The notes under the pieces were generated by a model, which worked only from the letters and a program-made list of their open reading frames with translations, was not told where the DNA came from and did not search any database. This document shows, one piece after another, positions 44,182-52,907 of a DNA stretch of 64,000 nt. Positions within the stretch are counted from its first letter, which is position 1; every line of letters begins with the position of its first letter. Source of the DNA: Euzebyella saccharophila (GTDB lineage: Bacteria > Bacteroidota > Bacteroidia > Flavobacteriales > Flavobacteriaceae); assembly GCF_014855495.1 (NCBI RefSeq), contig NZ_JACYFJ010000002.1:248001-312000 (forward strand). Reading direction: 5' to 3'. The position numbers and the translations under genes are program-made.

Positions 44182-45138
44182 TTAATTAGGTCTACTAAAA
44201 GCCGCTTCAGGATTTTGCGATTTATGCTCCCTAAATAAACGCTGTTGTTGCTTTACTGTTAATGTACTGCCATCAGGACTCCATCCTGGAGGTCCAAATA
44301 TGTACATAAGTTTGTGCGAGAATTTTTTGGCTTTTTTTACATCGGCCCAAATATCCTTGAACTCATGGGTCAATATAACTATAGGATTATAGGAGTTTGG
44401 GGCATGGATGACACCAAATTTCACTTCTATATCGTCATCCAACTCTTTCCAAGTTCCAAATATCTTATCGAAAATATTTAAAAACCCCCCGTGGTTCTTA
44501 TCCAAGTACTCCACATTCTGGCTATGGTGCACCTGGTGCATGGTATGCGTATTAAAAATCTTTTCGATCCACCCCATTTTTGGCACGTATTGGGAATGTA
44601 ATTGAAACTGCCATAAGGATTCTATTGCCAAACACACTATTACCATTTCTACGGGAAAACCAATGGCAGGCATCCACATATAGAAAAATGGCTTATAAAG
44701 AAGCGTAAACCAACCGTTTCTCACTGCTGTGCCCAAGTTAAAATTGTCCGAAGAGTGGTGCACAATATGTGCCGCCCACAAAATTCTAATTTCATGATTG
44801 GCCCGGTGGAACCAATAATAGGTAAAATCATCTGCCAATTGACAAAGCAACCAAACATACCAGGCGTACCCAAAAGATTTATACCCCATGATGTTGGTAC
44901 GAACACCATCAACTATAGGATTGAACAGTTCATACGTAAATTCAAATACGACAATTAAAACGGTTACCTTAAGCAAAGGCCCTAAAATAGCGGAACCGAT
45001 ACCCATTGCACCACTGGCCATTAAATCTTTCCAAACATAAAGCTCATCATGACCATGTGTCTTACTATAGGTCAATTCTAAAAGTATAAAGGCGATAAAA
45101 CATGGAACGCCGTAAACCAGGGGGTTTGTAAAATCCAT
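44182..45138 (-). CDS. Sterol desaturase/fatty-acid hydroxylase-family membrane enzyme
   Basis: A 318-residue di-iron membrane enzyme. Histidine boxes: HRANHE, HIVHHSSD, and HTMHQVHHSQNVEYLDKNHGG. Membrane helices flank them (LVYGVPCFIAFILLELTY and others). The family hydroxylates or desaturates lipids using O2 and electrons; the substrate here is unknown (sterol, carotenoid or fatty acid). A second member lies at 60990. It is followed by mscL upstream on the same strand. Confidence 0.88.
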   Translation of the reverse strand: MDFTNPLVYGVPCFIAFILLELTYSKTHGHDELYVWKDLMASGAMGIGSAILGPLLKVTVLIVVFEFTYELFNPIVDGVRTNIMGYKSFGYAWYVWLLCQLADDFTYYWFHRANHEIRILWAAHIVHHSSDNFNLGTAVRNGWFTLLYKPFFYMWMPAIGFPVEMVIVCLAIESLWQFQLHSQYVPKMGWIEKIFNTHTMHQVHHSQNVEYLDKNHGGFLNIFDKIFGTWKELDDDIEVKFGVIHAPNSYNPIVILTHEFKDIWADVKKAKKFSHKLMYIFGPPGWSPDGSTLTVKQQQRLFREHKSQNPEAAFSRPN

Positions 45139-45250
45139 TTAATTAGTGTTTCGGAGGGCTAAGATAATGATATTAAAGACTTATTGGTAAAAACTGCAGG
45201 GGTTAGCTCGATAATAAGATAGGTTTTATCGATAGGTGCTACAGAATATA

Positions 45251-45682
45251 CTATTTCTCTTTTGACTTAAGAATTTCATTCTGTTCTTGCATCAACTTCT
45301 CTAAATTGGAAAGTATCTCAATGTTTTTTGGAGTTACAACTTCCTTGTTTTCAGGGTCTTCGGATTTTGACTTAAATCGATTAATGCCTTTTACCACCAC
45401 AAAAATAGTGAATGCTATTATCAAAAAATCTATTAAGACTTCGAACATTTCGCCATAGCCAAGTGCTACCTCTTCTACTCCTTCGGAAGCTTCCCTTAGA
45501 ACATATTTTCTATTAGAAAGTTGAACGTCATCCGTCAGCAAAGATAAAGGCGGCATAATAATCTTCTTCACCAAAGTGTTGATGACTTCATTGAAGGCCG
45601 TACCTATTATGATACCAATGGCCATGTCTATCATGTTGCCTTTGATGGCAAAATCTTTAAACTCCTGATAAAAATTCCTCAT
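45251..45682 (-). CDS. mscL: Large-conductance mechanosensitive channel
   Basis: A 143-residue pentameric channel subunit. The start MRNFYQEFKDFAIKGNMIDMAIGIIIG and the first pore helix are diagnostic; the second helix is about 75-97 (LIDFLIIAFTIFVVVKGINRF), followed by a cytoplasmic helical bundle. It releases solutes on osmotic downshock. It lies 3 bases after the parC stop, so it may be read from the topoisomerase transcript. Confidence 0.95.
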   Translation of the reverse strand: MRNFYQEFKDFAIKGNMIDMAIGIIIGTAFNEVINTLVKKIIMPPLSLLTDDVQLSNRKYVLREASEGVEEVALGYGEMFEVLIDFLIIAFTIFVVVKGINRFKSKSEDPENKEVVTPKNIEILSNLEKLMQEQNEILKSKEK

Positions 45683-45685
45683 GAA

Positions 45686-48376
45686 TTAATCGAATAAAGT
45701 GCCTTGGGGCTTATCGTCCCCATCCTCTTTCTTGTCATTTCCAATATTCTCTTCATCAATCACCTCAATTTCCTCGGTCTTTGGCGGTTCTGGATGTTCA
45801 TAAGGTAAGGGCTCCAAAGGATTGATTTCCAATACTTTTTCTTTGGTGAGCTGGTTGCCCATAGCGGTAATGCCCTTGATGGAAATGAATTCTTCCAAAT
45901 CTACCTCCCAATTGTCCTTTCTGTCCTGGCCACGCTTTTTAGCAAACACCACTTCCACCACCGGTCTAAAATCTGTTGAAAAAACCTCCAATCTTGATTT
46001 TGGATGGTCCGTTAACACATTCTCTTCCTTGTCAGGATTGTCGATCAAAAAGCGTTTGACATAGAATAATTCTTTTTCCCCTTCCCAGTAGACCAGCGAT
46101 AATGGCTTTTTAGGATTCCACTTTTCAAGGACGATAATATCATCTTCAAAATGTAAGGTAAGTTCAGGTATTACCGTTTTCACCTGTCCGGTCTGGGTAA
46201 CGATCAACAACCTATCCTCACTGGTAAACTCGCCTAAAAACTCACCTCTATCATCTATATTCAAGCGTTGTACCGTCTCGTCAAACCAGAGTTTTCGAGG
46301 TTTTAAGGTTGAAAGCCCTTTTTCCTTTAGCTCTACCCGCTTTACGGAATATTTGGTGACGATGTTGCCCTTGCTACTTCGGCCTTTGATGCGTACATCG
46401 GCAAAATCCACATCCCATTTAAGCTTTTTAATGCTCCCTACATTGCGCAGGTTAATGGTCACTGTTTCTGCTTCCCCATTGGGGTTGGCAGAAAAATAGT
46501 AAACCGAAGTTCCAGGTTTTCCCTGGCCCATTTCATAAATCTTATCCCGGGTTACACTGGTTACGTTAAACCGCTTGATGTAGGTAGCACCACCTTTTCC
46601 ATCGCGATAAATCATATTGTAGATAGTGCGCTTGTCCTTTTTCTTGAAGACGGCAACATGAACAATGCCTTTACCAACAAAGGTTTTAGAATCTACTTTA
46701 AAGACCATCATTTGCCCATCTCTTGTAAAAGCGATTATATCATCAATATCGCTACAGTCCGTAACATACTCATCTCGCCTTAAAGAGGTGCCTACAAAGC
46801 CCTCCTCCCTGTTAACGTACAGCTTTGTATTACGTATGACAACTTTCGTAGCCTCAATATCTTCGAAGAGTTTAATTTCTGATTTGCGCTCTCTTCCCGC
46901 CGCGTATTTTTCCTTTAGATTTTGAAAATAATCGATGGCGAATTCTACCAAATGCTCTAAATGGTGTTTTATTTCAGCAATCTTCTTTTCAAGATTATCG
47001 AGGTTTTCCTGAGCTTTATCAAGGTCGAATTTTGATATTCTCTTTATCCTGATTTCCGTCAATCTTACAATATCTTCTTCTGTAACGGCCCTTTTTAAAT
47101 TCTTGGTAAATGGCTTTAATCCTTCATCTATCGCCTTGATAACGCCCTCCCAAGTTTCCTGCTCTTCAATGTCCCTATAAATACGGTTCTCTATGAATAT
47201 TCGCTCCAAGGAAGCAAAATGCCATTGTTCTTCTAGTTCGCCCAGCTGTATCTCCAATTCTTGCTTTAGCAAATCAACCGTAGCATCCGTAGAACGACGT
47301 AACATTTCCGAGACCCCAATAAATAAAGGTTTATTGTCTTCAATAATACATGCCAAGGGCGAAATGGATGATTCGCAGGCCGTAAAAGCGTAGAGCGCAT
47401 CAATGGTTTTATCAGGGGAGATCCCAGTTGGGAGATGTACTAAAATCTCTACATCAGCAGCTGTGTTATCCTCAATTTTTTTGATTTTAATCTTGCCCTT
47501 GTCATTGGCTTTTAAAATAGAATCAATTAAAGAAGAAGTGTTGGTTCCATAGGGTATCTCGCTTATTACCAGCGTATTCTTGCTGTGTTGGGAAATTTTT
47601 GCACGCACCCTTATTTTACCTCCCCTAAGCCCATCATTGTAATTGCTTACGTCTATAATTCCTGCGGTAGGAAAATCTGGAAAAAGCTTAAACCGTTTTC
47701 CTTGCAGATGCTTTATGGAGGCATCTATGAGCTCCACAAAGTTATGTGGCATAATTTTAGTGGAAAGCCCAACTGCTATACCTTCTGCACCTTGTGCCAA
47801 TAACAATGGGAACTTAACCGGTAACTGAACAGGCTCTTTTTTTCGACCATCATAGGAGAGTTGCCATTCCGTAATTTTTGGACTAAAAACAACTTCTAAG
47901 GCAAACTTTGACAAACGCGCTTCAATATATCTCGAAGCAGCGGCACTATCTCCGGTTAGAATATTACCCCAGTTTCCCTGGGTGTCTATCAATAGGTCTT
48001 TTTGACCTATCTGTACCATGGCATCTGCAATACTGGCATCACCATGGGGGTGATATTGCATGGTGTGCCCTACCACATTGGCAACCTTATTGTACCTGCC
48101 ATCATCCAACTCCCTTAAGGAGTGCATGATACGGCGCTGTACCGGCTTAAAACCATCTTCGATTGCCGGCACGGCACGCTCTAAGATTACGTAAGAAGCA
48201 TAATCCAGGAACCAATCCTTATACATTCCCGTTACTCGGGTCAGCGCTTCCCCTTGGTCCTCTATATTTTCCGCAGAACTATGGTTGTTTTGTTCCTGCT
48301 CACCTCCCAAACCTTCTCCACCTTCATTGGATGGATTGTGCTCTTGGGAATCGTTCAAATCGTCATTTTCTTCCAT
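45686..48376 (-). CDS. parC: DNA topoisomerase IV subunit A
   Basis: An 896-residue type IIA topoisomerase cleavage subunit. The catalytic Tyr is residue 150 in AAASRYIEARL; the winged-helix part includes RRIMHSLRELDDGRYNKVANVVG. A long coiled-coil tower (about 410-475) and a C-terminal beta-pinwheel follow. The acidic N-terminal extension (1-45) and the C-terminal EEIEVIDEENIGNDKKEDGD tail look disordered. It decatenates chromosomes with ParE; its ATG lies 25 bases after the parE stop. Confidence 0.94.
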   Translation of the reverse strand: MEENDDLNDSQEHNPSNEGGEGLGGEQEQNNHSSAENIEDQGEALTRVTGMYKDWFLDYASYVILERAVPAIEDGFKPVQRRIMHSLRELDDGRYNKVANVVGHTMQYHPHGDASIADAMVQIGQKDLLIDTQGNWGNILTGDSAAASRYIEARLSKFALEVVFSPKITEWQLSYDGRKKEPVQLPVKFPLLLAQGAEGIAVGLSTKIMPHNFVELIDASIKHLQGKRFKLFPDFPTAGIIDVSNYNDGLRGGKIRVRAKISQHSKNTLVISEIPYGTNTSSLIDSILKANDKGKIKIKKIEDNTAADVEILVHLPTGISPDKTIDALYAFTACESSISPLACIIEDNKPLFIGVSEMLRRSTDATVDLLKQELEIQLGELEEQWHFASLERIFIENRIYRDIEEQETWEGVIKAIDEGLKPFTKNLKRAVTEEDIVRLTEIRIKRISKFDLDKAQENLDNLEKKIAEIKHHLEHLVEFAIDYFQNLKEKYAAGRERKSEIKLFEDIEATKVVIRNTKLYVNREEGFVGTSLRRDEYVTDCSDIDDIIAFTRDGQMMVFKVDSKTFVGKGIVHVAVFKKKDKRTIYNMIYRDGKGGATYIKRFNVTSVTRDKIYEMGQGKPGTSVYYFSANPNGEAETVTINLRNVGSIKKLKWDVDFADVRIKGRSSKGNIVTKYSVKRVELKEKGLSTLKPRKLWFDETVQRLNIDDRGEFLGEFTSEDRLLIVTQTGQVKTVIPELTLHFEDDIIVLEKWNPKKPLSLVYWEGEKELFYVKRFLIDNPDKEENVLTDHPKSRLEVFSTDFRPVVEVVFAKKRGQDRKDNWEVDLEEFISIKGITAMGNQLTKEKVLEINPLEPLPYEHPEPPKTEEIEVIDEENIGNDKKEDGDDKPQGTLFD

Positions 48377-48401
48377 TCAGAAAAATACGTATCTCTATAA
48401 T

Positions 48402-50264
48402 TTATAATTGGTTTTCTTCAACTAGGTCGACCTCTACTTTAAGATTTTCAATAATGAATTCCTGACGGTCCGGAGTATTTTTACCCATGTAGAACCGGAG
48501 TAATTCTTCAATGGACATGGCCTTATCCAGCATTACTGGCTCTAAACGGATATCATCACCAATGAAGTGTTTGAATTCATCCGGAGAAATTTCACCCAAT
48601 CCCTTAAATCGGGTGATTTCAGGTTTTCCCCGCAACTTATCTATAGCGTTTCTTCGTTCCTCGTCACTATAACAATAGATGGTTTCCTTTTTATTTCTTA
48701 CCCTGAAAAGGGGAGTTTGTAAAATAAACAAATGACCTTCCTTGATCAATTCAGGAAAAAACTGTAGAAAAAACGTGATGAGAAGTAGGCGAATGTGCAT
48801 TCCGTCTACATCGGCATCCGTGGCAATTACAATATTATTATAACGTAAATCTTCCATGGACTCCTCAATATTCAAGGCTGCCTGTAACAAATTGAATTCT
48901 TCGTTCTCGTAAACAATTTTTTTGCTCATCCCAAAAGAATTCAAGGGCTTACCACGCAGACTAAAGACTGCCTGGGTATTTACATTCCTTGATTTGGTTA
49001 TGGAGCCGGAAGCGGAATCACCCTCAGTGATAAAGAGCGTACTATCCAAACGACGATCATCTTTCATATCACCCAGATGCACCCTGCAATCCCTCAGTTT
49101 TTTATTATGCAGATTTGCCTTCTTGGCCCGGTCGCGTGCCAGTTTTCTAATTCCTGAAAGTTCTTTACGCTCTTTTTCGGCCAAGATTATTTTACGTTGT
49201 AGTTTTTCAGCCGTTTCCGGATTTTTATGCAGGTAATTATCCAGGTATTTCCCAATAAAATCATTAATGTAGGTTCTTACAGTAGGTAAATCTCCGCCCA
49301 TATCCGTAGAACCCAATTTTGTTTTGGTCTGACTTTCAAAAACAGGTTCCATAACCTTGATGGAAATAGCACTGATGATGGATTTTCTAATATCGGAAGC
49401 ATCGTAGTTCTTACCATAAAAATCCCTCACCGTTTTTACAATGGCCTCCCTAAACGCCGCTTGGTGGGTACCTCCTTGTGTGGTGTGCTGGCCATTAACA
49501 AAGGAGTGGTATTCTTCACTATATTGCGTTTTGCTATGGGTCATGGCCACCTCAATATCATTCCCTTTTAAATGAATGACCGGGTACAGAAGGTTTTCTG
49601 CATTGTTATTGTCTTCCAGCAAATCTTTAAGTCCGTTTTCAGAGTAGAATTTTTCGCCGTTAAAAACAATGGTCAGTCCCGGATTGAGATAAACGTAGTT
49701 TTTGAGCATTCGCTCAATATACTCGTTGCGATATTTGTATTTTTTAAAGATGGTTTCATCTGGAATAAAGGTAACCTTGGTACCTCTTCTTCGGGTGGTT
49801 TCTTCCAGAAATTCTTCATTGGTGAGCTCACCGATTTCAAACTCTGCCGCCTTTGATTTTCCATCCCTGGTGCTCTCCACCCTAAAATAACTGGACAAGG
49901 CATTGACCGCTTTAGTACCCACGCCATTTAGTCCCACCGATTTTTTAAAGGCCCTGGTGTCATATTTACCCCCAGTATTCATTTTGGAGACAACATCAAC
50001 AACTTTTCCCAAAGGAATACCCCTACCATAATCACGCACAATGACCCTGTTGCCCTGTACGGAAATCTCAATAGTCTTACCAGCACCCATTACAAACTCA
50101 TCAATACAGTTGTCAATAGTCTCTTTTAAAAGGATATAGATACCGTCATCTGCGGAAGAACCATCACCTAACTTTCCAATATACATACCTGGACGGAGCC
50201 TAATATGCTCTTTCCAGTCTAACGATCTTATATTGTCTTCGGTATATTGTGAGTTGTCGGACAT
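48402..50264 (-). CDS. parE: DNA topoisomerase IV subunit B
   Basis: A 620-residue GHKL-ATPase subunit. [17 protein letters not shown], the Bergerat-fold [14 protein letters not shown] and [10 protein letters not shown] form the ATP site. The TOPRIM part has [12 protein letters not shown] and [18 protein letters not shown], and [14 protein letters not shown] follows. The small size and pairing with parC argue for topoisomerase IV rather than gyrase. It is the first gene of the parE-parC-mscL run. Confidence 0.95.
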   Translation of the reverse strand: MSDNSQYTEDNIRSLDWKEHIRLRPGMYIGKLGDGSSADDGIYILLKETIDNCIDEFVMGAGKTIEISVQGNRVIVRDYGRGIPLGKVVDVVSKMNTGGKYDTRAFKKSVGLNGVGTKAVNALSSYFRVESTRDGKSKAAEFEIGELTNEEFLEETTRRRGTKVTFIPDETIFKKYKYRNEYIERMLKNYVYLNPGLTIVFNGEKFYSENGLKDLLEDNNNAENLLYPVIHLKGNDIEVAMTHSKTQYSEEYHSFVNGQHTTQGGTHQAAFREAIVKTVRDFYGKNYDASDIRKSIISAISIKVMEPVFESQTKTKLGSTDMGGDLPTVRTYINDFIGKYLDNYLHKNPETAEKLQRKIILAEKERKELSGIRKLARDRAKKANLHNKKLRDCRVHLGDMKDDRRLDSTLFITEGDSASGSITKSRNVNTQAVFSLRGKPLNSFGMSKKIVYENEEFNLLQAALNIEESMEDLRYNNIVIATDADVDGMHIRLLLITFFLQFFPELIKEGHLFILQTPLFRVRNKKETIYCYSDEERRNAIDKLRGKPEITRFKGLGEISPDEFKHFIGDDIRLEPVMLDKAMSIEELLRFYMGKNTPDRQEFIIENLKVEVDLVEENQL

Positions 50265-50486
50265 AATGCGGGGTTTGGGTCAATACTACCGCTAAAGATA
50301 ATACGACTATTAAAAAGATAAAACCCTAAACCGTTAAAGTAATTAACAATAAAAAAAGCGTCTTTGTTGATATAATCGGTATTTCAAAGCTCCTTTTGCG
50401 ACCAAAAATGATTGTATTAAAGCAATTTTTTGACTGGATTTTAATTGAATAAGTTCCTATCTTTTATCCATATTTAGAAAAAGAAA

Positions 50487-51392
50487 ATGGAATTTATAGA
50501 TTACTATAAAATATTAGAAATTGCCGAAAATGCCTCAGAGGCCGAAATAAAAAAGGCTTATAGAAAACTGGCCCGCAAATACCATCCGGATCTAAATCCC
50601 GATAACAAGGAAGCGCAACAAAAATTTCAACAGATCAATGAGGCAAACGAAGTCCTAAGCGACCCTGAGAAACGAAAAAAATACGATAAATACGGTAAGG
50701 ACTGGCAACATGCCGATGCCTTTGAGGAGGCTAAAAGAAATCAAAGTGGTGCAGGAGGTTATGCCGGGGGAGGCCCTTTTGAAGACCAACAATATTCTGA
50801 AAGTGATTTTTCGGATTTCTTTGAATCTATGTTTGGCGGTAGCGGTTATAGTAGAACTAGTGGTAGAAACAGGTATCAGTTTAAAGGTCAGGATTATAAC
50901 GCCACGCTTCGGCTTAATTTAACAGATATTCTATCGACTCAAAAACAAACAATTGATCTTGGGTCAAAGAAAATAAGAATTACTATTCCGGCAGGAGTAG
51001 AAGATGGTCAAACTATAAAGATAAAGGGTTATGGTGGCGAAGGTAGCAATGGAGGTCCAAAGGGTCATTTGTACCTTACTTTTGAAGTTATAAACAATAC
51101 ACAATTTCAAAGAGTGGGTAACGATTTATACAAAACAGAAGAAATTAGTTTGTACAAGGCCTTGCTGGGAGGCGAATTGGAAATAAGTACGTTGACCGGA
51201 AAGGTGAAACTCAAAATTAAGCCTGAAACCCAAAATGATTACAAAATCAAACTTAGCGGCAAGGGTATGCCCAAATATAAAAAAGAGGGTGAATTTGGTG
51301 ATTTGTATGTGACCTACAAAGTAAAAATGCCCCAAAATTTAAGTGAAAGAGAAAAAGAACTTTTTCAAGAATTATCCAAAATCAGAAAATAA
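50487..51392 (+). CDS. DnaJ-type cochaperone (CbpA-like)
   Basis: A 301-residue protein. The J-domain (1-68) has [10 protein letters not shown] with HPD at 33-35. A Gly/Phe-rich linker follows (about 85-140), then two C-terminal substrate-binding domains (about 145-295) with no zinc fingers. That is the CbpA class, which stimulates DnaK. The stop overlaps the ATG of the next gene (TAATG), the cbpA-cbpM arrangement. Confidence 0.92.
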   Translation: MEFIDYYKILEIAENASEAEIKKAYRKLARKYHPDLNPDNKEAQQKFQQINEANEVLSDPEKRKKYDKYGKDWQHADAFEEAKRNQSGAGGYAGGGPFEDQQYSESDFSDFFESMFGGSGYSRTSGRNRYQFKGQDYNATLRLNLTDILSTQKQTIDLGSKKIRITIPAGVEDGQTIKIKGYGGEGSNGGPKGHLYLTFEVINNTQFQRVGNDLYKTEEISLYKALLGGELEISTLTGKVKLKIKPETQNDYKIKLSGKGMPKYKKEGEFGDLYVTYKVKMPQNLSEREKELFQELSKIRK

Positions 51393-51682
51393 TGGATTCA
51401 GAAAAATATATTTTAGTCAGACACTACTGCGAAAAGACAAACATACCCCATTCATTTATTGACTCTTTGTGGGAATACGGCCTAATTGATTGCAAACCAA
51501 TTGAAACTGAGGTTTACCTGTTTACAGATGACATTCCCCATATAGAAAAACTAAATAGGTTGCATCACGAATTAGGAATTAACCTTGAGGGCATAGATGC
51601 CATCACCCATATGATGCAACGAATGCAGCAAATGGAAAAAGAGTTAAAAAATTTGAGAAACAGGCTTAGAATTTATGAATGA
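51392..51682 (+). CDS. CbpM-like chaperone modulator
   Basis: A 96-residue protein overlapping the CbpA-like gene by one base. It has a MerR-like helical start (YCEKTNIPHSFIDSLWEYGLIDC, about 10-32) and a C-terminal helix ending MQQMEKELKNLRNRLRIYE. It fits CbpM, which binds the J-domain of CbpA and inhibits it. It has no DNA-binding role that can be shown here. It converges on ychF, 8 bases away. Confidence 0.85.
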   Translation: MDSEKYILVRHYCEKTNIPHSFIDSLWEYGLIDCKPIETEVYLFTDDIPHIEKLNRLHHELGINLEGIDAITHMMQRMQQMEKELKNLRNRLRIYE

Positions 51683-51690
51683 CCAGAAAG

Positions 51691-52785
51691 TTAGACATTA
51701 AAACGAAAGTGCATTACATCACCGTCCTTAACAATATACTCCTTACCTTCTACTCGCATTTTACCTGCTTCTTTAACCTTGGCCTCACTTCCTAAAGCCA
51801 CATAGTCATTATAAGCAATGACTTCGGCACGTATAAAACCCTTCTCAAAATCTGTATGGATAACTCCGGCCGCCTGTGGTGCCGTAGCACCAACGGGAAT
51901 GGTCCATGCCCTAACTTCCTTCTCACCGGCTGTAAAATAGGTTTCCAGGTCAAGTAATTTGTACGCCCCTCGTATTAATTTTGCTGAACCCGGCTCTTCC
52001 AGTCCCAAATCCTCCAAAAACATTTGGCGCTCTTCGTAGGATTCCAGTTCCGTAATGTCGGCTTCCGTACCTACGGCCAAGACCACTACTTCCGCATTTT
52101 CGTTCGCTACCGCCTTTTTCACTTCTTCAACGTATGCATTTCCAGTAGCGGCAGCACCCTCGTCCACATTACAAACATACATGACCGGCTTGTCCGTAAT
52201 AAACTGTAACGGCTTCACATATTCTAAACGCAGTTCCTTTTCAATAGCAACGGCCCTGACCGAAACACCGCTCTCCAAGGCTTCTTTCAGCTTTAATAAG
52301 ACGGATTCCTCTTTCTGAGCTTCCTTATTGCCAGTCTTTGCAGCGCGTTTTACCTTATCTAGCTTTTTTTCTACGGTCTCCAAATCTTTCAATTGAAGCT
52401 CCATATCTATGGTTTCCTTATCTCTAATGGGGTTTACAGAACCATCAACATGCACAATATTATCATTATCAAAGCAGCGCAATACATGAATAATGGCATC
52501 AGTTTCCCTAATATTTCCTAAAAACTGGTTTCCCAATCCTTCACCTTTACTGGCTCCTTTTACCAAACCGGCGATATCAACGATTTCTACCGTTGCGGGA
52601 ATTACCCTTTCCGGGTTCACCAAAGATTCCAATTTCTCCAAACGGGCATCTGGTACATTTACCACGCCTATGTTCGGTTCTATAGTACAAAAGGGGAAGT
52701 TGGCGCTCTGTGCCTTTGCATTGGAAAGGCAATTAAAAAGGGTTGATTTGCCCACATTTGGCAATCCTACGATACCTGCTTTCAT
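51691..52785 (-). CDS. ychF: Redox-regulated Obg-family ATPase YchF
   Basis: A 364-residue P-loop protein. GLPNVGKSTLFNCLSNAKA is Walker A; switch region DIAGLVKGASKGEGLGNQF; the base-recognition motif is NVDE rather than NKxD, the known reason YchF prefers ATP. The C-terminal TGS-like domain has YFTAGEKEVRAWTI and AAGVIHTDFEKGFIRAEV. A ribosome-associated stress factor. It is monocistronic and divergent from the TonB receptor. Confidence 0.95.
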   Translation of the reverse strand: MKAGIVGLPNVGKSTLFNCLSNAKAQSANFPFCTIEPNIGVVNVPDARLEKLESLVNPERVIPATVEIVDIAGLVKGASKGEGLGNQFLGNIRETDAIIHVLRCFDNDNIVHVDGSVNPIRDKETIDMELQLKDLETVEKKLDKVKRAAKTGNKEAQKEESVLLKLKEALESGVSVRAVAIEKELRLEYVKPLQFITDKPVMYVCNVDEGAAATGNAYVEEVKKAVANENAEVVVLAVGTEADITELESYEERQMFLEDLGLEEPGSAKLIRGAYKLLDLETYFTAGEKEVRAWTIPVGATAPQAAGVIHTDFEKGFIRAEVIAYNDYVALGSEAKVKEAGKMRVEGKEYIVKDGDVMHFRFNV

Positions 52786-52907
52786 AACGGTGTATTAGGG
52801 ATGTTTTTTAATTCGGGCGCAAAGATAGTGTTTAAAAAATTTAAAATCTCAATGCTTTGTTTTAACACTATTATTACTTTGGTTAAAGAACTCCTAACAT
52901 TAAAACT

